Of a DNA stretch of 64,000 nt, positions 22,551-39,228 are shown piece by piece. The position numbers were made by a program, and so were the translations under genes. The first letter of the stretch is position 1; every line of letters starts with the position of its first letter. The notes under the pieces are model-generated. The model was given only the letters and a program-made list of their open reading frames with translations, was not told the DNA's origin and did no database searches. Source of the stretch: Lota lota (Eukaryota > Chordata > Actinopteri > Gadiformes > Lotidae); assembly GCA_026745465.1 (NCBI GenBank), contig JACYXH010000781.1:1963501-2027500 (forward strand), given 5' to 3'.

Positions 22551-23564
22551 GGTCTGTGGTTCCCATGGCCGCCCTGCTCCGGTCTGTCGCGGTCCCATTC
22601 ATCCTCTGGCAGGAAGGATTCCAGCCAAAAGCACATCAAAAGTCACAGCTTTATTATTGTTGTTGATACATTTATAACAACAAGCAACGCTTCTGATTAA
22701 TAAGCCTGTACAGCGAAATGTTTAGCGGAGCTCAATGGCGTTTTAACTTGATGTTCGATTTGAGCCAATTTCATTGCTCAATGGCGTGTTGAACAAAATA
22801 CATTTGTGTATTTCAGAATAGTCCTGTTTAGAAGACGGAACATTTACATTTCTGTCTTGAATAGCCTACGGCGACGCTTATTTACAGCGGAATATGTAGG
22901 GGCCATCGGCAAGCGCTCTGTACAGCGGAGTATGTAGGGACCGTCGTCAAGTGCAAGCACAGAATTTTCAACGGCAATTACATTTTAATTACTGAAAGAA
23001 AAAACTAGTGTTCTATCTATCTATTGTTTTCTGGGAAACTGTCTTTAAAATTGAACTGTTAATACATGGCCAAATAATAACAAAAATACATTTAAACACT
23101 GGTTAGTAAGCCTAGTGAGTGCAGGCAAAACTTTCCCATCTTTCTTGAATAAATGTTCAATATATGAGATTCTCCAAGGTGTAGCCCGACCTGCAATTTG
23201 TTGGGAATTTGTTGTGTATGTTTAAACACACGTTATAGACGTTGTTTTTCAGAAATATGAAAACATAACTAGGTTTGTTTCAATCAACGTTTTTGACAAA
23301 TTTCGTTTTTTAACACCCTACTTAAGTAGATACTGAATGGGCTTATAAACGGTAATATATTTGTAATATTTTGTGCACTTAATTGACGCATTTTGCTAAA
23401 ATCATAATTTGTTGGGGGGGGGGGGGGGGTGGTAGTCCATCCATCAGTCTCTAAACTCCTGTTGGAAACATTGCATTGCATTCGGTACATAGAGTTGCTC
23501 TAAAATTCTCAACTTTAGTTGTGGTCACTATTATTGTTAGATTCTAGCAGCAATGTAATTTGGT
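22551..23564. other. Intergenic, nothing recognised
   Basis: AT-rich sequence between the palindromic element and the last exon of receptor gene A. It contains a short internal repetition (TACAGCGGAATATGTAGGG / TACAGCGGAGTATGTAGGG near 22883-22940) and a G run at about 23414-23429. Confidence 0.5.
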
Positions 23565-28416
<4,852 letters not shown>

Positions 28417-29500
28417 AGTTTGTTTCTCACTCTGTTGCCAGAGATATATTTAAACACAGGTTAGCGTTGAAAATGACAATGAAAATACATACAATTCTTA
28501 AAATTCACATCAATGGTAATTTAGCTGAGAGCCATGAAACATCTTCCTATGTATTTAATATCTATCACATTAACTCTTACCTGCTATGCTTGATGTATGA
28601 ATGTTAAGTTTGTTAGGCAATTCAGTTTAAGAAATAACACATTGTAGAGGAAGAAAGCTGGTCTGACACAAAGTCTCTGTGGTAATCCTGTTTAGGATAA
28701 AGATAGTAGACGAAAGAGTAACGTTAAAGGACTTCTTCCTCTTTACACAATCAACCACAATAAGTAACATTAATCAAATGCAAACGCATGAGGGAAAGAA
28801 AGCAGACATACTTTTCTTTAGACCAGATTCAATAGATGGTCCAGCTCCACTGAGTTACAACGTTTTGTAATCAACAAGACCAGGTGAAAGGGGAACTGGA
28901 ATTGCTGGGATGATCTCAAATGAATGTAGCTGTACAGAAATGGCCTGGTGTGATTTGTCCTTATTTGAATGTCTTGCTAGAGCTCTAAAGGCTGTACCAA
29001 CAGTACTTCTGATAATAGTGTAGTGACCCTAAACTGTCCTCAGTGATCAATTTTTAAATTCTCTGATCTTATGTCAGATGTGATGTTTAGGTTGGACTTG
29101 TTCTTCAACCTGTGGTGAACAGCAGTTTGAATACTATGTTGATGGTTCTTCTTGTCTTCAGACCCTATCTGTTAAAAAGTGTTGAATGTAATTCAGTTCT
29201 ATTATGTTTCTTCACTAATCCTTATGATATGAAGGTACAACGAGAAGTAGGCCTTTGAAGCAGGTCCTGGTCCATGTCTTGTAGGCCGGTTGCTATGCTA
29301 CACCACTCACTGCTCTCTACATGCATATCAAAGTAGGTGTATGTTCTGTTGTTGAAAATAACATGTTGGCCTACTGCAGAAAATAGACTACATTTCTGAT
29401 GTACGGTTGTTATGGTTACACTCATGTACACAATGTGACATGAATTTAATTAACATTTGGGAAAATATCAATGTAGAGTATAGTAGTGGACAGTGTTCAA
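28417..29500 (-). promoter_or_regulatory. Upstream region of receptor A, duplicated upstream of C
   Basis: Sequence 5' of receptor A. The block CCAGATTCAATAGATGGT at about 28825 recurs at about 45125, and the block at 29200-29300 (CACTAATCCTTATGATATGA, then AAGTAGGCCTTTGAAGCAGG) recurs at 45935-46010. This region therefore belongs to the duplicated gene unit and should hold the promoter. No specific binding sites were identified. Confidence 0.5.
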
Positions 29501-29518
29501 GTAAATACTTGTAGGCAT

Positions 29519-29580
29519 ACAAGCTTCTTTGTCCAAAAACACTGTACAATAATTGTTAAAAAAAAAAAGATTGAGTCTGA
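29519..29580 (-). repeat. Displaced fragment resembling the puf60 3' UTR end
   Basis: The run TTTGTCCAAAAACACTGTAC, with its flanks AAGCTTC and AATAATTGTTAAAAAA...GATTGAGT, closely matches puf60 at about 19693-19755 (AAGCTTATTTGTCC... AATAATACATTTCTTAAAAAA...GGTTGAGT) in the same + orientation. It looks like a piece of puf60 3' flank copied to a place between receptor genes A and B. Confidence 0.7.
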
Positions 29581-29767
29581 CCCTCTGGATAGGCATTGCG
29601 TTGATGTTTAAAAAAGCATGATCATTGGTAAAGTTACCAGACACATAAGATGTACCCATACGTTTTCAAAGCACAAAGGGGAAGATACACAGGTTATATC
29701 GGAACAGGGGAAGGGAGGAGTACAGAACACTATGTATTTTCTATATAATGTTATTATACAATCAAAC

Positions 29768-29925
29768 CATAGATAGTAACCCTAACAATACCTAAACTTA
29801 ACCATCTCTAACCATACCTAAACTTAACCATCTCTAACCTAATACCTAAACGTTACCATCTCTAACCTGATAACTAAACATTACCATCTCTAACCTCATA
29901 TCTAAACCTAACCATCCCTTAACTT
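29768..29925. repeat. Degenerate tandem repeat, unit about 28 bp
   Basis: About five imperfect units of the type CTAACCT-ATACCTAAAC-TTACCATCT. The CTAACC core looks telomere-like but the period and the other bases are not telomeric. Confidence 0.75.
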
Positions 29926-30424
29926 CATGTAAACACAAGAGCAGTGTCTGAAATTGCACTGCACTATTTGGGCGTCAACATTTTGTGAAGATATTCTTAA
30001 TTCCTCACTATATCCCATGATGCATTGCAGTTGTCTAATGTTTGTCACCTGAATCATCAAGGCGGAGAGGGGGAGCCCATCTGGGACTAGCTGCAGCACA
30101 GTTTTGGGGGAGTGTTTTTTAAACGGTAGTGCTGTACACCCTCACATCCTTGAGTGTATTTAAAATGTTTTCCAGAACAATAAAAAAAGGGCCAATAGAT
30201 GGTTTTTATGCCCTACGAAAGAAGCCAACATTTTTGGAGGATCTGTAAATAACATTATGAATCGTAACTGCCATATTTATTGCCCCCTAGCAGACAGTTG
30301 TGTTCTCTATACTACACATGCTAGTGCAGATTATTGAGTACACGTGTGCATGCTTTCCATGACTGTTTCCAAATGTATTCCTAGCAGCTAAAGAAGCCAC
30401 CTGGGGGGGGGGGGGGGACAGAAT

Positions 30425-30725
30425 GGGGAGAGGCCCCTCAGCCACCTGGAGATGGTATCCCCTCATGGATGAGGTGCTAGGGGGGAGCCCGTCACCCTGG
30501 ACTCCCAGCCTGGTGGTCTCGGCTTGGGGGGGATCCCTTCCAGGTTGCTTCAGCCGTCTCTCCTGATTCTGTCCCGGAGCAGCCAGGTGAGGTGGCAGGG
30601 CCGTCGTCAGCAGCACCCCCTCCTAACAGGAAGCAGAAGGGGCACCCGGTGTTGCACTTCCTCCAGAGGAAAGGGCACAGAGAGATGAGGAGACAGAGGA
30701 CTGACTTTTGTCCAGCATTGTTAAG
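30425..30725 (+). pseudogene. Remnant of a MYB/SANT-type transposon ORF
   Basis: Segments translate as WRWYPLMDEVLGGSP and then PGEVAGPSSAAPPPNRKQKG, PVLHFLQRKGHREM. The W-Y-x-x-M-D-x-V-L-G pattern followed by a Ser/Pro linker and a short basic end resembles MYB/SANT-like proteins carried by PIF/Harbinger elements. The frame is not continuous. The second half recurs at 39232-39395 as part of the duplicated segment. Family assignment is tentative. Confidence 0.4.
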
Positions 30726-31024
30726 TTAAGGCAGGAATTAGAAATAAATATCTTGGATTTTTTAATTTGGTGTGGTTTCCCGAGACATAACCTAAACAGC
30801 TGATCAGGACCACCTGCTGCCCGCTACTCAGTACATTATAGTCGGCTTCTGACTTATTTTCATTTATAATAGCTGGAGAAAAGGAGGTCAGAGGAGTCTG
30901 TTTATGGAGGTGAATGTTAATAATGACCAGTGTATTGTCCTGTTTAAACTGAATGAATGAGCCTATCATTTGTCCCGCTCACAAAGCCTGCAACTAAATT
31001 CTCCTGGTTGAAACTCCGGGGTGC

Positions 31025-32113
31025 TTATTTGACGTTCAACTCTGAGGTTTCTCCCGTCTCTGTCTGGTCACCGTCTCTGAAAGGTAAACGGAGAAGATAT
31101 GAACCTCATCATCATGTAAAGCAGATTTTACATAGACTTAAAAATGTCTTTGCATCCTTAAGGTTCTCATTAGGTTGACAATTACAAAACCCTAAAATAC
31201 CAAGAGATGCTTACTCAGAGACAGCGTTCAGACTTTTAAAGTTGACCACAGAGTACTGGACCTGCTGTGTCTGATCTGATTGGAGGCAACAAGTCCAGCA
31301 GCTGTATTGGTTCTCTCTGTGCTGAAGGGGCGGAGCTATTGGTCAGAGCTGAGATGTTTTCATACACAGGAACAGGAAGTGACTGAGCAGTACAGAGGAG
31401 GCAAAACAACATTTTGTTTTTAATTTAATTAGTCATTGCTGATGGAGACTGGTGGTCACATGATGTGTTTTCAGTCAGCCCAGAGTTACAATGGAAACAG
31501 ACATTATCTGGTGAGCATAGGGACGGAACATGACCTGTACCATTATCTGGTGAGCATAGGGGAGGAACATGACCTGTACCATTATCTGGTGACCATAGGG
31601 AAGGAACATGACCTGTACCATTATCTGGTGAGCATAGGGGAGGAACATGACCTGTACCATTATCTGGTGAGCATAGGGGAGGAACATGACCTGTACCATT
31701 ATCTGGTGAGCATAGGGGAGGAACATGACCTGTACCATTATCTGGTGAGCATAGGGGAGGAACATGACCTGTACCATTATCTGGTGACCATAGGGGAAGA
31801 ACATGACCTGTACCATTATCTGGTGACGATAGGGGAGGAATATGACCTGTACCATTATCTGGTGACCATAGGGGAGGGTAGGAACATGACCTGTACGTTG
31901 TGAGCTTTAAGTCAGCTTCAGTTTGGGTCAACACTCACCCCAGACAGAGACTGACCTGCTCAGGCTTCTCCTGAGGATTAGTAAAGGATGACTTAGTCAA
32001 AAGTCTTCATTCCTGTCCCTCACCTCTTCCTCCACCTCTCCAACCGTTTCTGCTGCCTCTCCCAGACCAGATGCTCTCCTGGAGGCCCTCAATCTTTTGA
32101 TGGAGCAAACATA

Positions 32114-32166
<53 letters not shown>

Positions 32167-34365
32167 CACCCCATCCAGAGGAAGACGAGGAGGAGTATGG
32201 CGACCAATGAAACAACAAAGGTTCTCGCAGCGACTGCTGTTGCCAGTGACGATGAGGATGCTTCTACAGGATAGCAACATATATTCTCATTTAAGATCTC
32301 TGATTGGAGTGATACTGATCGGTCAATTCTGACCCTGATCGGGTCAGGATTATCCCTACAGTGATTATTTGACAAGAGTCAGTGTCATGACTCATGGATG
32401 AAATTTACATTATGTGTGTGTCTTTTAAAGCAACCATTACCTGTCACATTAACGGACAACCAGGTGGAATTATGACGTCCGATTGCATTATGAGCTTGAC
32501 AGTAATAATGTCCTCCAAGCTCAGATGTGATATAAGTGATGGTGTAGTTCTGTCCTGATTCTTTCACTGAGTCTTCATGTTCCTTGAACCAGATGTACTT
32601 AGCTGCTGGGTTGGCATCACTGCTGCAGCTCAGAGTCACTGAACTGCCCTCCTCTATTTCACCAGAGGGACTCACGGTCACTGAGGGGGTCTTTGGAGCG
32701 TCTGTTAAGTTACATTTCATTATTATATAAAATACGAACAGTTTAAACGTTAAATGTACATGTACTTCTTATATACCGTGGAGTTGACTTACACACTGAA
32801 GGAGAGTGGAAACGTTCAAATCCTTCAACAGCACATGCATAGCTGTCTTCAGAGTTAACGATGCCCCTGTAGAACTTTCCTCGTCCTGCATTCTCTCCAT
32901 TCCTGAACCACTTATAGGTAGGTTTAGCTAGACCACAAATACTTTGACATTCCAGGTCTAGCAAGGTAGGCTTGTCACTGTGAATAAAGGCCTGCAGATC
33001 TGGGAAGGATAACAAATAACTGTAATGTATACAACCAAAAAACCTTTGCATTATTGTACCACTATCTCTCTAGGACACTGAGGAGCAGGGGAGGGAATAA
33101 ATACAGGAGCACAAGGCTGCGGCCTTCCTTTGCACCAAGCCTGATTTGAGTGTTTGGTGAACCAATAGCCTGAGCAGAAACAATAAAAGGTAGTACATGG
33201 AATTGCGATTTTAAAATTTGCTGAAACACTGCATTTTATATAGCTGCTTCCTCCATTAAATTATGTATTTATTCAAATGTATTTAATTATTCCACTACAG
33301 GAAGCTTGGGCCTTTCGTGTTGTTCAAAGTCCTGTTTAAGTGTTTGTAGGACAGCGATCATGGGTAGGGTAGCTGTAAAACAAAGGTATTATCTGCCACT
33401 GTGTTAACATTTACGAGGGTATAATTATTATCAATAATTCCCATTTAGGCCACATTAAAAGGTTATTGTTGTCAAGTTTACCTGTCACGGTTAATTTCAC
33501 TCCAGGGTTACCAGTATATCCCCAGTCTGGTTGTTTTATTAACCTAACCTGGTACTCATTAGAATCACTCTGTCTCAGGTCTTTGATCGTCAGGGTACAT
33601 GCTCCAGAACACCTGGACGCGGTACAGTTCTTATCTCCACAGCTGTATTTAACACGACCTTTATAGTCTGTAGCACTTCTTATATCAATTTGCTGATTTC
33701 TGTCTGGCTTAGTGAACCACCGTGTTTTCAGGACTGTGGAAGAGCGCTGTTCTATGTTGTCAGGGTATTCATAGGAGCAGCTGATATTAACCGTTGATCC
33801 TCTTAAAGCACAGACATTCCTAGATGTGTAAGTAACTGTCCAGTCATTTTCACCCTGTAGCGCTGTAAAAAAAACAACAAGCACATCTCATTGAGAAAGA
33901 ACAAACATTTAAAGGCAGGAAACTGCATTTTAAATTCATTTTAATTAATAAAAGGTCAATTTAAACACATGGATGCAGTATGCAAAAGGAACTACATTAA
34001 CCCCTGAATATTGTGAAGAATTTATAGCTGTCAGATAATGGCCAACATGTCTGTACTGATATCCCAATTTAAACCACAGTAAAAAACAAAACAACTAAGA
34101 AGCACAAATGAGGCCGTGCTTTTTTTACACTTTAAAAAACTAAACTTTTTTTCAAAGACTAATCTATAAGCTAGTTTTCTTAACCAAACAGCATTCTGAG
34201 GTTGGATTATTGAATGATCTCTTTACATGTTGGTTTCACCCTCTCTTCATTTGGTTGTCATGTGAAACAGTTCAACTAAATGTTCAGAATGTAAATGTAC
34301 CAACCTGGTGCTGACAGAAGCAGAAGGAAAGCTAGAAATCCTCTAGCAGCTGATCGAAGATTCAT
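31025..34365 (-). CDS. CD22/Siglec-like Ig receptor B with one ITIM
   Basis: Paralogue of receptor A with the same exon plan: 34365-34305, 33862-33482, 32999-32793, 32701-32441, 32263-32170, 32093-32024, 31321-31215, 31076-31025 (410 aa, phases consistent). The leader is identical in sequence to A. The V-set domain keeps CSYEYP, CTLTIKDLRQSDSNEYQVRL and the F-strand arginine. Domain 2 has SYACAVEGFERFHSPSV; domain 3 has GGHYYCQAHNAIG. Membrane span TFVVSLVAILLLVFLWMG, without the long Ser/Pro stalk of A. The tail has one good ITIM, VQYSVV; the terminal exon ends SELNVK, so the distal tyrosine motif of A is gone. Expected role: inhibitory leukocyte receptor, possibly binding sialylated ligands (inference). 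Confidence 0.82.
31503..31880. repeat. 39-bp minisatellite in receptor B tail intron
   Basis: About ten units beginning ATTATCTGGTGAGCATAGGG, each 39 bp. Because 39 is a multiple of three, open frames run through on both strands, but these are artefacts. It lies in the intron between the exons ending at 31321 and starting at 32024. Confidence 0.95.
32116..32163. repeat. (GA)n microsatellite in receptor B intron
   Basis: About 48 bp of GA just upstream of the juxtamembrane exon. The homologous tract in receptor C is about four times longer. Confidence 0.95.
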
Positions 34366-34729
34366 AGTTTGTTTCTCACTCTGTTGCCAGAGATATATTT
34401 AAACACGGGTTAGGGTTGGAAATGACAATGAAAATACATACAATTAGTAAATTCCACATCAATCACATGAACTCTTACCTGCTATGCTTGATATATGAAG
34501 GTTTGTTAAGCAATTCAAGTTAAGAAATAGCATCTTACTATAGAGCAGGAAGCTGGTCTGACATAGTCTGTTGTAAGCCTGTTTAGGCAACCCAGTCCAA
34601 AATGTAGCGTAACTGCCTTGGTCCACATACGTTTCACAATAACGGGTCTAACATTGTGAGATGCCTACATTTCTTTTGGCCTATTATTTTCTTTAGGCCT
34701 ACGTCCACGTCACGTGACATGTCTCTGTC

Positions 34730-35105
34730 TGCGAAAACAAAAAGGTGGCTGACATTTCAGTTATTCTCAGTGGAAATAACAGTTTTGATAACAGTTCTAG
34801 TGAAAATTTTGCATTTTATTGTCATAATCTTTGTTCAGTGATGTATATGACATTCCGTTTGTTAGTTATAACGAATGTTCTTTCAGGTCTCGCTAGAAAA
34901 TTCTGAACATTTCTATCGTAGTTGATATGGACGCTGCTATCGCTGAAAACCAAACATGGCTGACATTCATTTTATTCTCAGTGGAAAATACAATACTATG
35001 GTTTTTTTCGGCATTAAAATGCGTTTTGATAACATTTCTTGCGAGAAATGAGCCCTTTAGTGACAAAATCTTTAATCAGTGATTGTAGATGATGTTTAGT
35101 TAGTT
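34730..35105. repeat. Two-copy imperfect tandem repeat
   Basis: A block with TGGCTGACATT...TTATTCTCAGTGGAAA...TTTTGATAACA...CAGTGAT...GATG occurs near 34745-34855 and again near 34965-35095, about 220 bases apart. No function is evident. It lies upstream of receptor B's leader exon. Confidence 0.6.
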
Positions 35106-35299
35106 AGTTAGTTAAACTGCTCATTTGGGGTTTTGAGGGAATATAATCAGGGTAGGCTATATTCTGTTTCAATGAACCAAAATGATATATTTAATTACAC
35201 AACACGTATTTCAAACATTTGGAACCATGAGCTACAATTTTGTTAGAAAGATTTTATTTGTTATTCTTGTTTCCTGTGATAGGAGTGGGACGCTGTGAT

Positions 35300-37970
35300 C
35301 AGAATCAGAATCAGAATCAGAAAAGCTTTATTGCCAAGTACGTTTTTTACACATACAAGGAATTTGTCTTGGTAATGTAGGTGCACGTCAATTCTCTAAA
35401 ATAAGTTAAATAGGTTAAACAGAACAAACAATATAAGTATAAATATATGTATAAATATATACACACACAGAACGTATAAAAAAAGATGAGAGTAAGACTT
35501 TAGATTACAAGAGCAGATTAAGTACAGTGGCATGTAGAGCCAGAGGTGGGGTGTGGAGAGAGTCAGGGTGGTTTCCGGGCCTTGTTAATAAGGCTAGTGG
35601 CGGAGGGGAAAAAACTGTCCTTGTGACGAGAGGTTTTGGTCCTGATGGACCTCAGCCTCCTGCCAGAGGGGAGTGGCTCAAAGAGTTTGTTGCTGGGGTG
35701 GGAGGGGTGAGCCACAATCTTTCCTGCACGCTTCAGAGTCCTGGTGGCGTAAAGGTCCTGGAGCGGCGGCAGATTGCAGCCAATCACCTTCTCAGCTGAG
35801 CGAATGACACGCTGCAGTCTGTCCTTGTCCTTGGCTGTGCTAGCAGCGTACCAGATGGTGATGGAGGATGTGATGATGGACTCAATGATGGCTGTGTAGA
35901 AGTGCACCATCATTGTCTTTGGCAGGCCGCCAAAGACGCAGGAAGTACATCCTCTGTTGTGCTTTCTTGACGAGGGAGCTGATGTTCAGCTCCCACTTGA
36001 GGTCCTGGGAGATGATAGATCCCAGGAAGCGGAAAGACTCCACAATGTTAATTGTGGAGCCAGAGAGGGTGATGGGGGCAGGTGGGGCTGGGTTCTTCCT
36101 GAAGTACACAACCATCTCCACTGTCTTTAGAGCGTTGAACTCTTGTTACGTGACCCTCTCCGTTTCTGTCAAACTCCACCATCTAGTGGCAGCCGGTGCT
36201 ACTACACCATGTGCTCTTTGTTTACCTCTCGTCAATTAGCCACCACGTGCACTCCGGTCTACACTCCTGCCAACAATTCACGAATCACCCCCCTCTGTAC
36301 TTAAGCACTGGCTCCCCACAGAGCCAGTGCTAGTTCGTTGTTTAGTTTAGTGTGTTCACTTCTCTCAGTAACTTCGTCCTCGCCTTTTAGTTCCTTGTTC
36401 CTGTTACGGGTTCCGCTCCCGTTCTTGTTCCGCTCCAGTTCTTGTTCCGCTCCGGTTCTTGTTCCTGCTCTCGTTCTTGTTCCTGCTCTCGTTCTTGTTC
36501 CTGCTCTCGTTCTTGTTCCTGCTCTCGTTCCTGTTCCTGCTCCCGTTCCAGTACCTTCTCCTCTTGTCCTCCTCGTTCCTGTTTCCTAGTCCCTGCCTGC
36601 CTGCCTGCCTGTCCCCCCGTTGCCGAGCCTTGCTTTCCTGACTACCCTCTGCCTGCCTGACTCCCCGCCTGCCTACTGCCTCCTGACTCCCCGCCTGCCT
36701 ACGTCCCTCTGCCTGCCTGACTCCCCGCCTGCCTACTGCCTCCTGACTCCCCGCCTGCCTACGTCCCTCTGCCTGCCTGACTCCCCGCCTGTCTACTGCC
36801 TCCTGACTACCCGCCTGTCTACGTCCCTCTGTCTGCCTGACTCCCCGCCTGCCTACTGCCTGCTCGACTACCCGCCTGCCTACGTCCCTCTGCCTGCCTG
36901 ACTCCCCGCCTACCTACTGCCTGCTCGACTACCCGCCTGCCTACGTTCCTCTGCCTGCCTGACCCCCCCGTCTGTCTACTGCCTGTTGCCTGCACAACTA
37001 CCCGCCTGTCTTGCCCTTGCCTGAGCTTATAATAAATCCCCTTTTCAACCCGTTCCCTTCTCATCTCCGTGTCTTGCACTTGGGTCCTAGTCGTAACTGT
37101 AACAACTCTAGGTTGTTTTGCTTGCACCACTTCACCAGGTGGTCAGCCTCCGACCTGTAGGCGGACTCGTCTCCATCAGAGATGAGTCCGATGAGGGAGG
37201 TGTCGTCCGCGAACTTCAGAAGCTTGACTGACTGGTGACTGGAGGTGCAGCTGTTGGTATACAGGGAGAAGAGCAGAGGAGAAAGAACACAGCCCTGAGG
37301 GGATCCGGTGCTGATGGTCTGTGAGTCGGAGACGTGTTTCCCCAGCTTCACATGCTGCTTCCTGTCAGACAGGAAGTCAGTGATCCACCTGCAGGTGGAG
37401 TCAGGCACACCAAGCTGGGAGAGTTTCTCCTGAAGCAGAGCCGGGATGATGGTGTTGAAAGCAGAGCTGAAGTCCACAAACATGATCCTGGCATAGGTTC
37501 CTGCGGAGTCCAGGTGCCGGAGGATGTAATGGAGGGCCAGGTTGACTGCATTGTCTACAGGCCTATTGGCTCTGTAGGCAAACTGCAGGGAGTCCAGGAG
37601 CGGGACGGTGATGTCTTTGAGGTGAGAAAGCACAAGGCGCTCAAAGGACTTCATAACCACAGAGGTCAGGGCGACGGGTCTGAAGTCATTAAGTCCTGTG
37701 GTCCTTGGCTTCTTGGGAACAGGAATGATTATTGAGGACTTGAAGCAGGCTGGCACGTGGCATGTCTCCAGTGAGGTGTTAAAAATGTCTGTGAACACTG
37801 GAGACAGCTGGTCAGCGCAGTGCTTCAAGCTGGATGGGGAGACAGCATCCGGTCCAGAAGCTTTCCTGGGGTTTTGTCTCCTGAACAGTCTGTTGACGTC
37901 TTCCTCATTGATGAAGAGAGTTATCACTGAGGTGGGTGGGGAGATGGAGGGGGGGACCTACGTCATGAGG
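35300..37970 (-). mobile_element. 5'-truncated LINE, reverse transcriptase of CR1/L2/Rex1 type
   Basis: The minus-strand translation upstream of the insertion reads KASGPDAVSPSSLKHCADQL, NDFRPVALTSVVMKSFERLV, VDFSSAFNTIIPALL, STGSPQGCVLSPLLFSLYT and the catalytic KFADDTSLIGLI, the fingers-palm order of a non-LTR reverse transcriptase. The C-terminal part (VEMVVYFRKNPAPPAP, STAKDKDRLQRVIRSAEKVI, RTKTSRHKDSFFPSATSLI) lies at 35563-36121. The 3' end is AATAAAGCTTTTCTGATTCT, with the TTCTGA motif repeated. The endonuclease and 5' half are missing. A solo LTR splits it at 36144-37104. Jockey-superfamily membership is secure; the exact clade is not. Confidence 0.9.
36144..37104. mobile_element. Solo LTR nested in the LINE, 961 bp
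   Basis: Starts TGTTACG and ends GTAACA (TG...CA), with a perfect 5-bp target duplication ACTCT at 36139-36143 and 37105-37109. The interrupted LINE sequence joins exactly when one ACTCT is counted. It contains a possible promoter-like GTACTTAAGCACTGG near 36297 and AATAAA near 37030. Inside are two tandem arrays: an 18-bp CTTGTTCCTGCTCTCGTT type (about 36440-36560) and a 60-bp CTGCCTGCCTGACTCCCCGC type (about 36640-36960). No internal region remains. The superfamily (Gypsy-like or other) is not determinable from the LTR alone. It is younger than the LINE, and the intact duplication suggests a fairly recent insertion. Confidence 0.88.
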
Positions 37971-39228
37971 TAAATGAGGTAAATACGTAAGAACAGTTAA
38001 CGTTGCTTATGAGTTTGAGTTCTATGTAAAGGTTAATTTACACAAACCTAGATGAGGATTTATCACCAATAGTGCACTTCAGTCTCTGCTAATGATTTTG
38101 CCTGCTTTTACTCCAAAACCACTTCGAACTGGTTGCCATAACGACCGTACAAGTGGCAGATGAGCTGCTGGTTTTGTTTTTGGCGTTAACTAGGCTCTGC
38201 TGGCTAGGAAATATACACATATTCTAAGGTGCCTTTTGAAAGCAAACCGCAGTTGACGCAGTTCAATTTTAATTAATAAATTACTTGTGTAATCAAAGTG
38301 ACTTGTTCGTTTTTTTAAATCACTGTCTGAGGGCTAGTTACGTCACTCCGAGAGAGGTGTTAGCACGGGCCGATTTGGTAGTTATACAGCCAAAAACGTA
38401 TTCGTGAAAACAAAACATCAAGCTTATTGATTTAACGAGGCAGGTTTATTTGACACAATTCCTTAATTGATCATGTGGGAGGTCAGTCCTCATCCTGAGT
38501 GTGCATTGACTATTTCTGTTGTTGAGTGAAATGCTCATTGCAAGCTTCCTATTTATGTATGGCGTACCCCTACTGTCCACAAGCACCCCTCCCCCTGCCT
38601 ATATGGATATGGGCAAGTGTTGACACGCCCCAGTGGTGGTGGTGTCATTTATATGAAAGAGGACATTCAACTATACTAAAATTATCAATTAGGAGATCGT
38701 AGCACTACAGGAAGTGATGCAATGAGTAGGTGACTTAGGGGTTAAGGACACTAACAAGTGAGCTATAGACCTGGGGCCTCTTTTATATCAAAGAGGGTCT
38801 CAAAGGACATATACGATTACAATTTGGGGGCTCCAGCCCTACAAGAAGTGACTCACAAAGCCTCTGCAAATGCTCCATCTCGTAGCGCCTCACCCAGATT
38901 GTGAGCTGAAGTTCTTCCCAGACCTTACCCATCCAACATGCATATCTGAGAATTAGACCTCTATCTCATAAGGGGCATGGTGCGGGCTCCTTTTGACCCC
39001 AGACTTAAAAAAGTTGTTTACATGCCTTAAGGCACGAATTACCATCTCCATCATACCGACAATGGGGAACTAGAAACTGCCTGCTATTTTATGCCCATTT
39101 ACTCTACAGTTGGAGATCACGCCCCTTTTCCCACCCTTTCGAGATGGCTAGAGATGCCAACATTCATACACACAGATTTGGATTTCTAGCGCATACAGAA
39201 AAAAGGTTTGCCCAAACGGGTTGTTTTC
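37971..39228. other. Intergenic, nothing recognised
   Basis: No coding similarity, RNA gene or repeat could be recognised between the LINE and the duplicated segment. The part at about 38760-39130 is less AT-rich than its surroundings and may be an old unclassified element. Confidence 0.4.

Larger units (their letters stand above)
30561..32735. repeat. Segmental duplication, copy 1 (3' half of receptor B)
   Basis: Nearly identical, base for base over long runs, to 39229-41430. It covers the intergenic MYB/SANT remnant and the last exons of the receptor gene as far as the Ig C2 exon. Differences are mainly repeat copy number and the 26-bp deletion described for receptor C. Confidence 0.9.

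Noticed and set aside
29768-29925. Interstitial telomere repeat
   Set aside because: CTAACC occurs but units are about 28 bp with other content, not TTAGGG tandem.
31436-31934. Repeat proteins on both strands over the 39-bp array
   Set aside because: They lie in an intron of receptor B, and openness follows from a unit length divisible by three.
35527-35799. + strand frame over the LINE
   Set aside because: Antisense shadow of the LINE C-terminal coding region.
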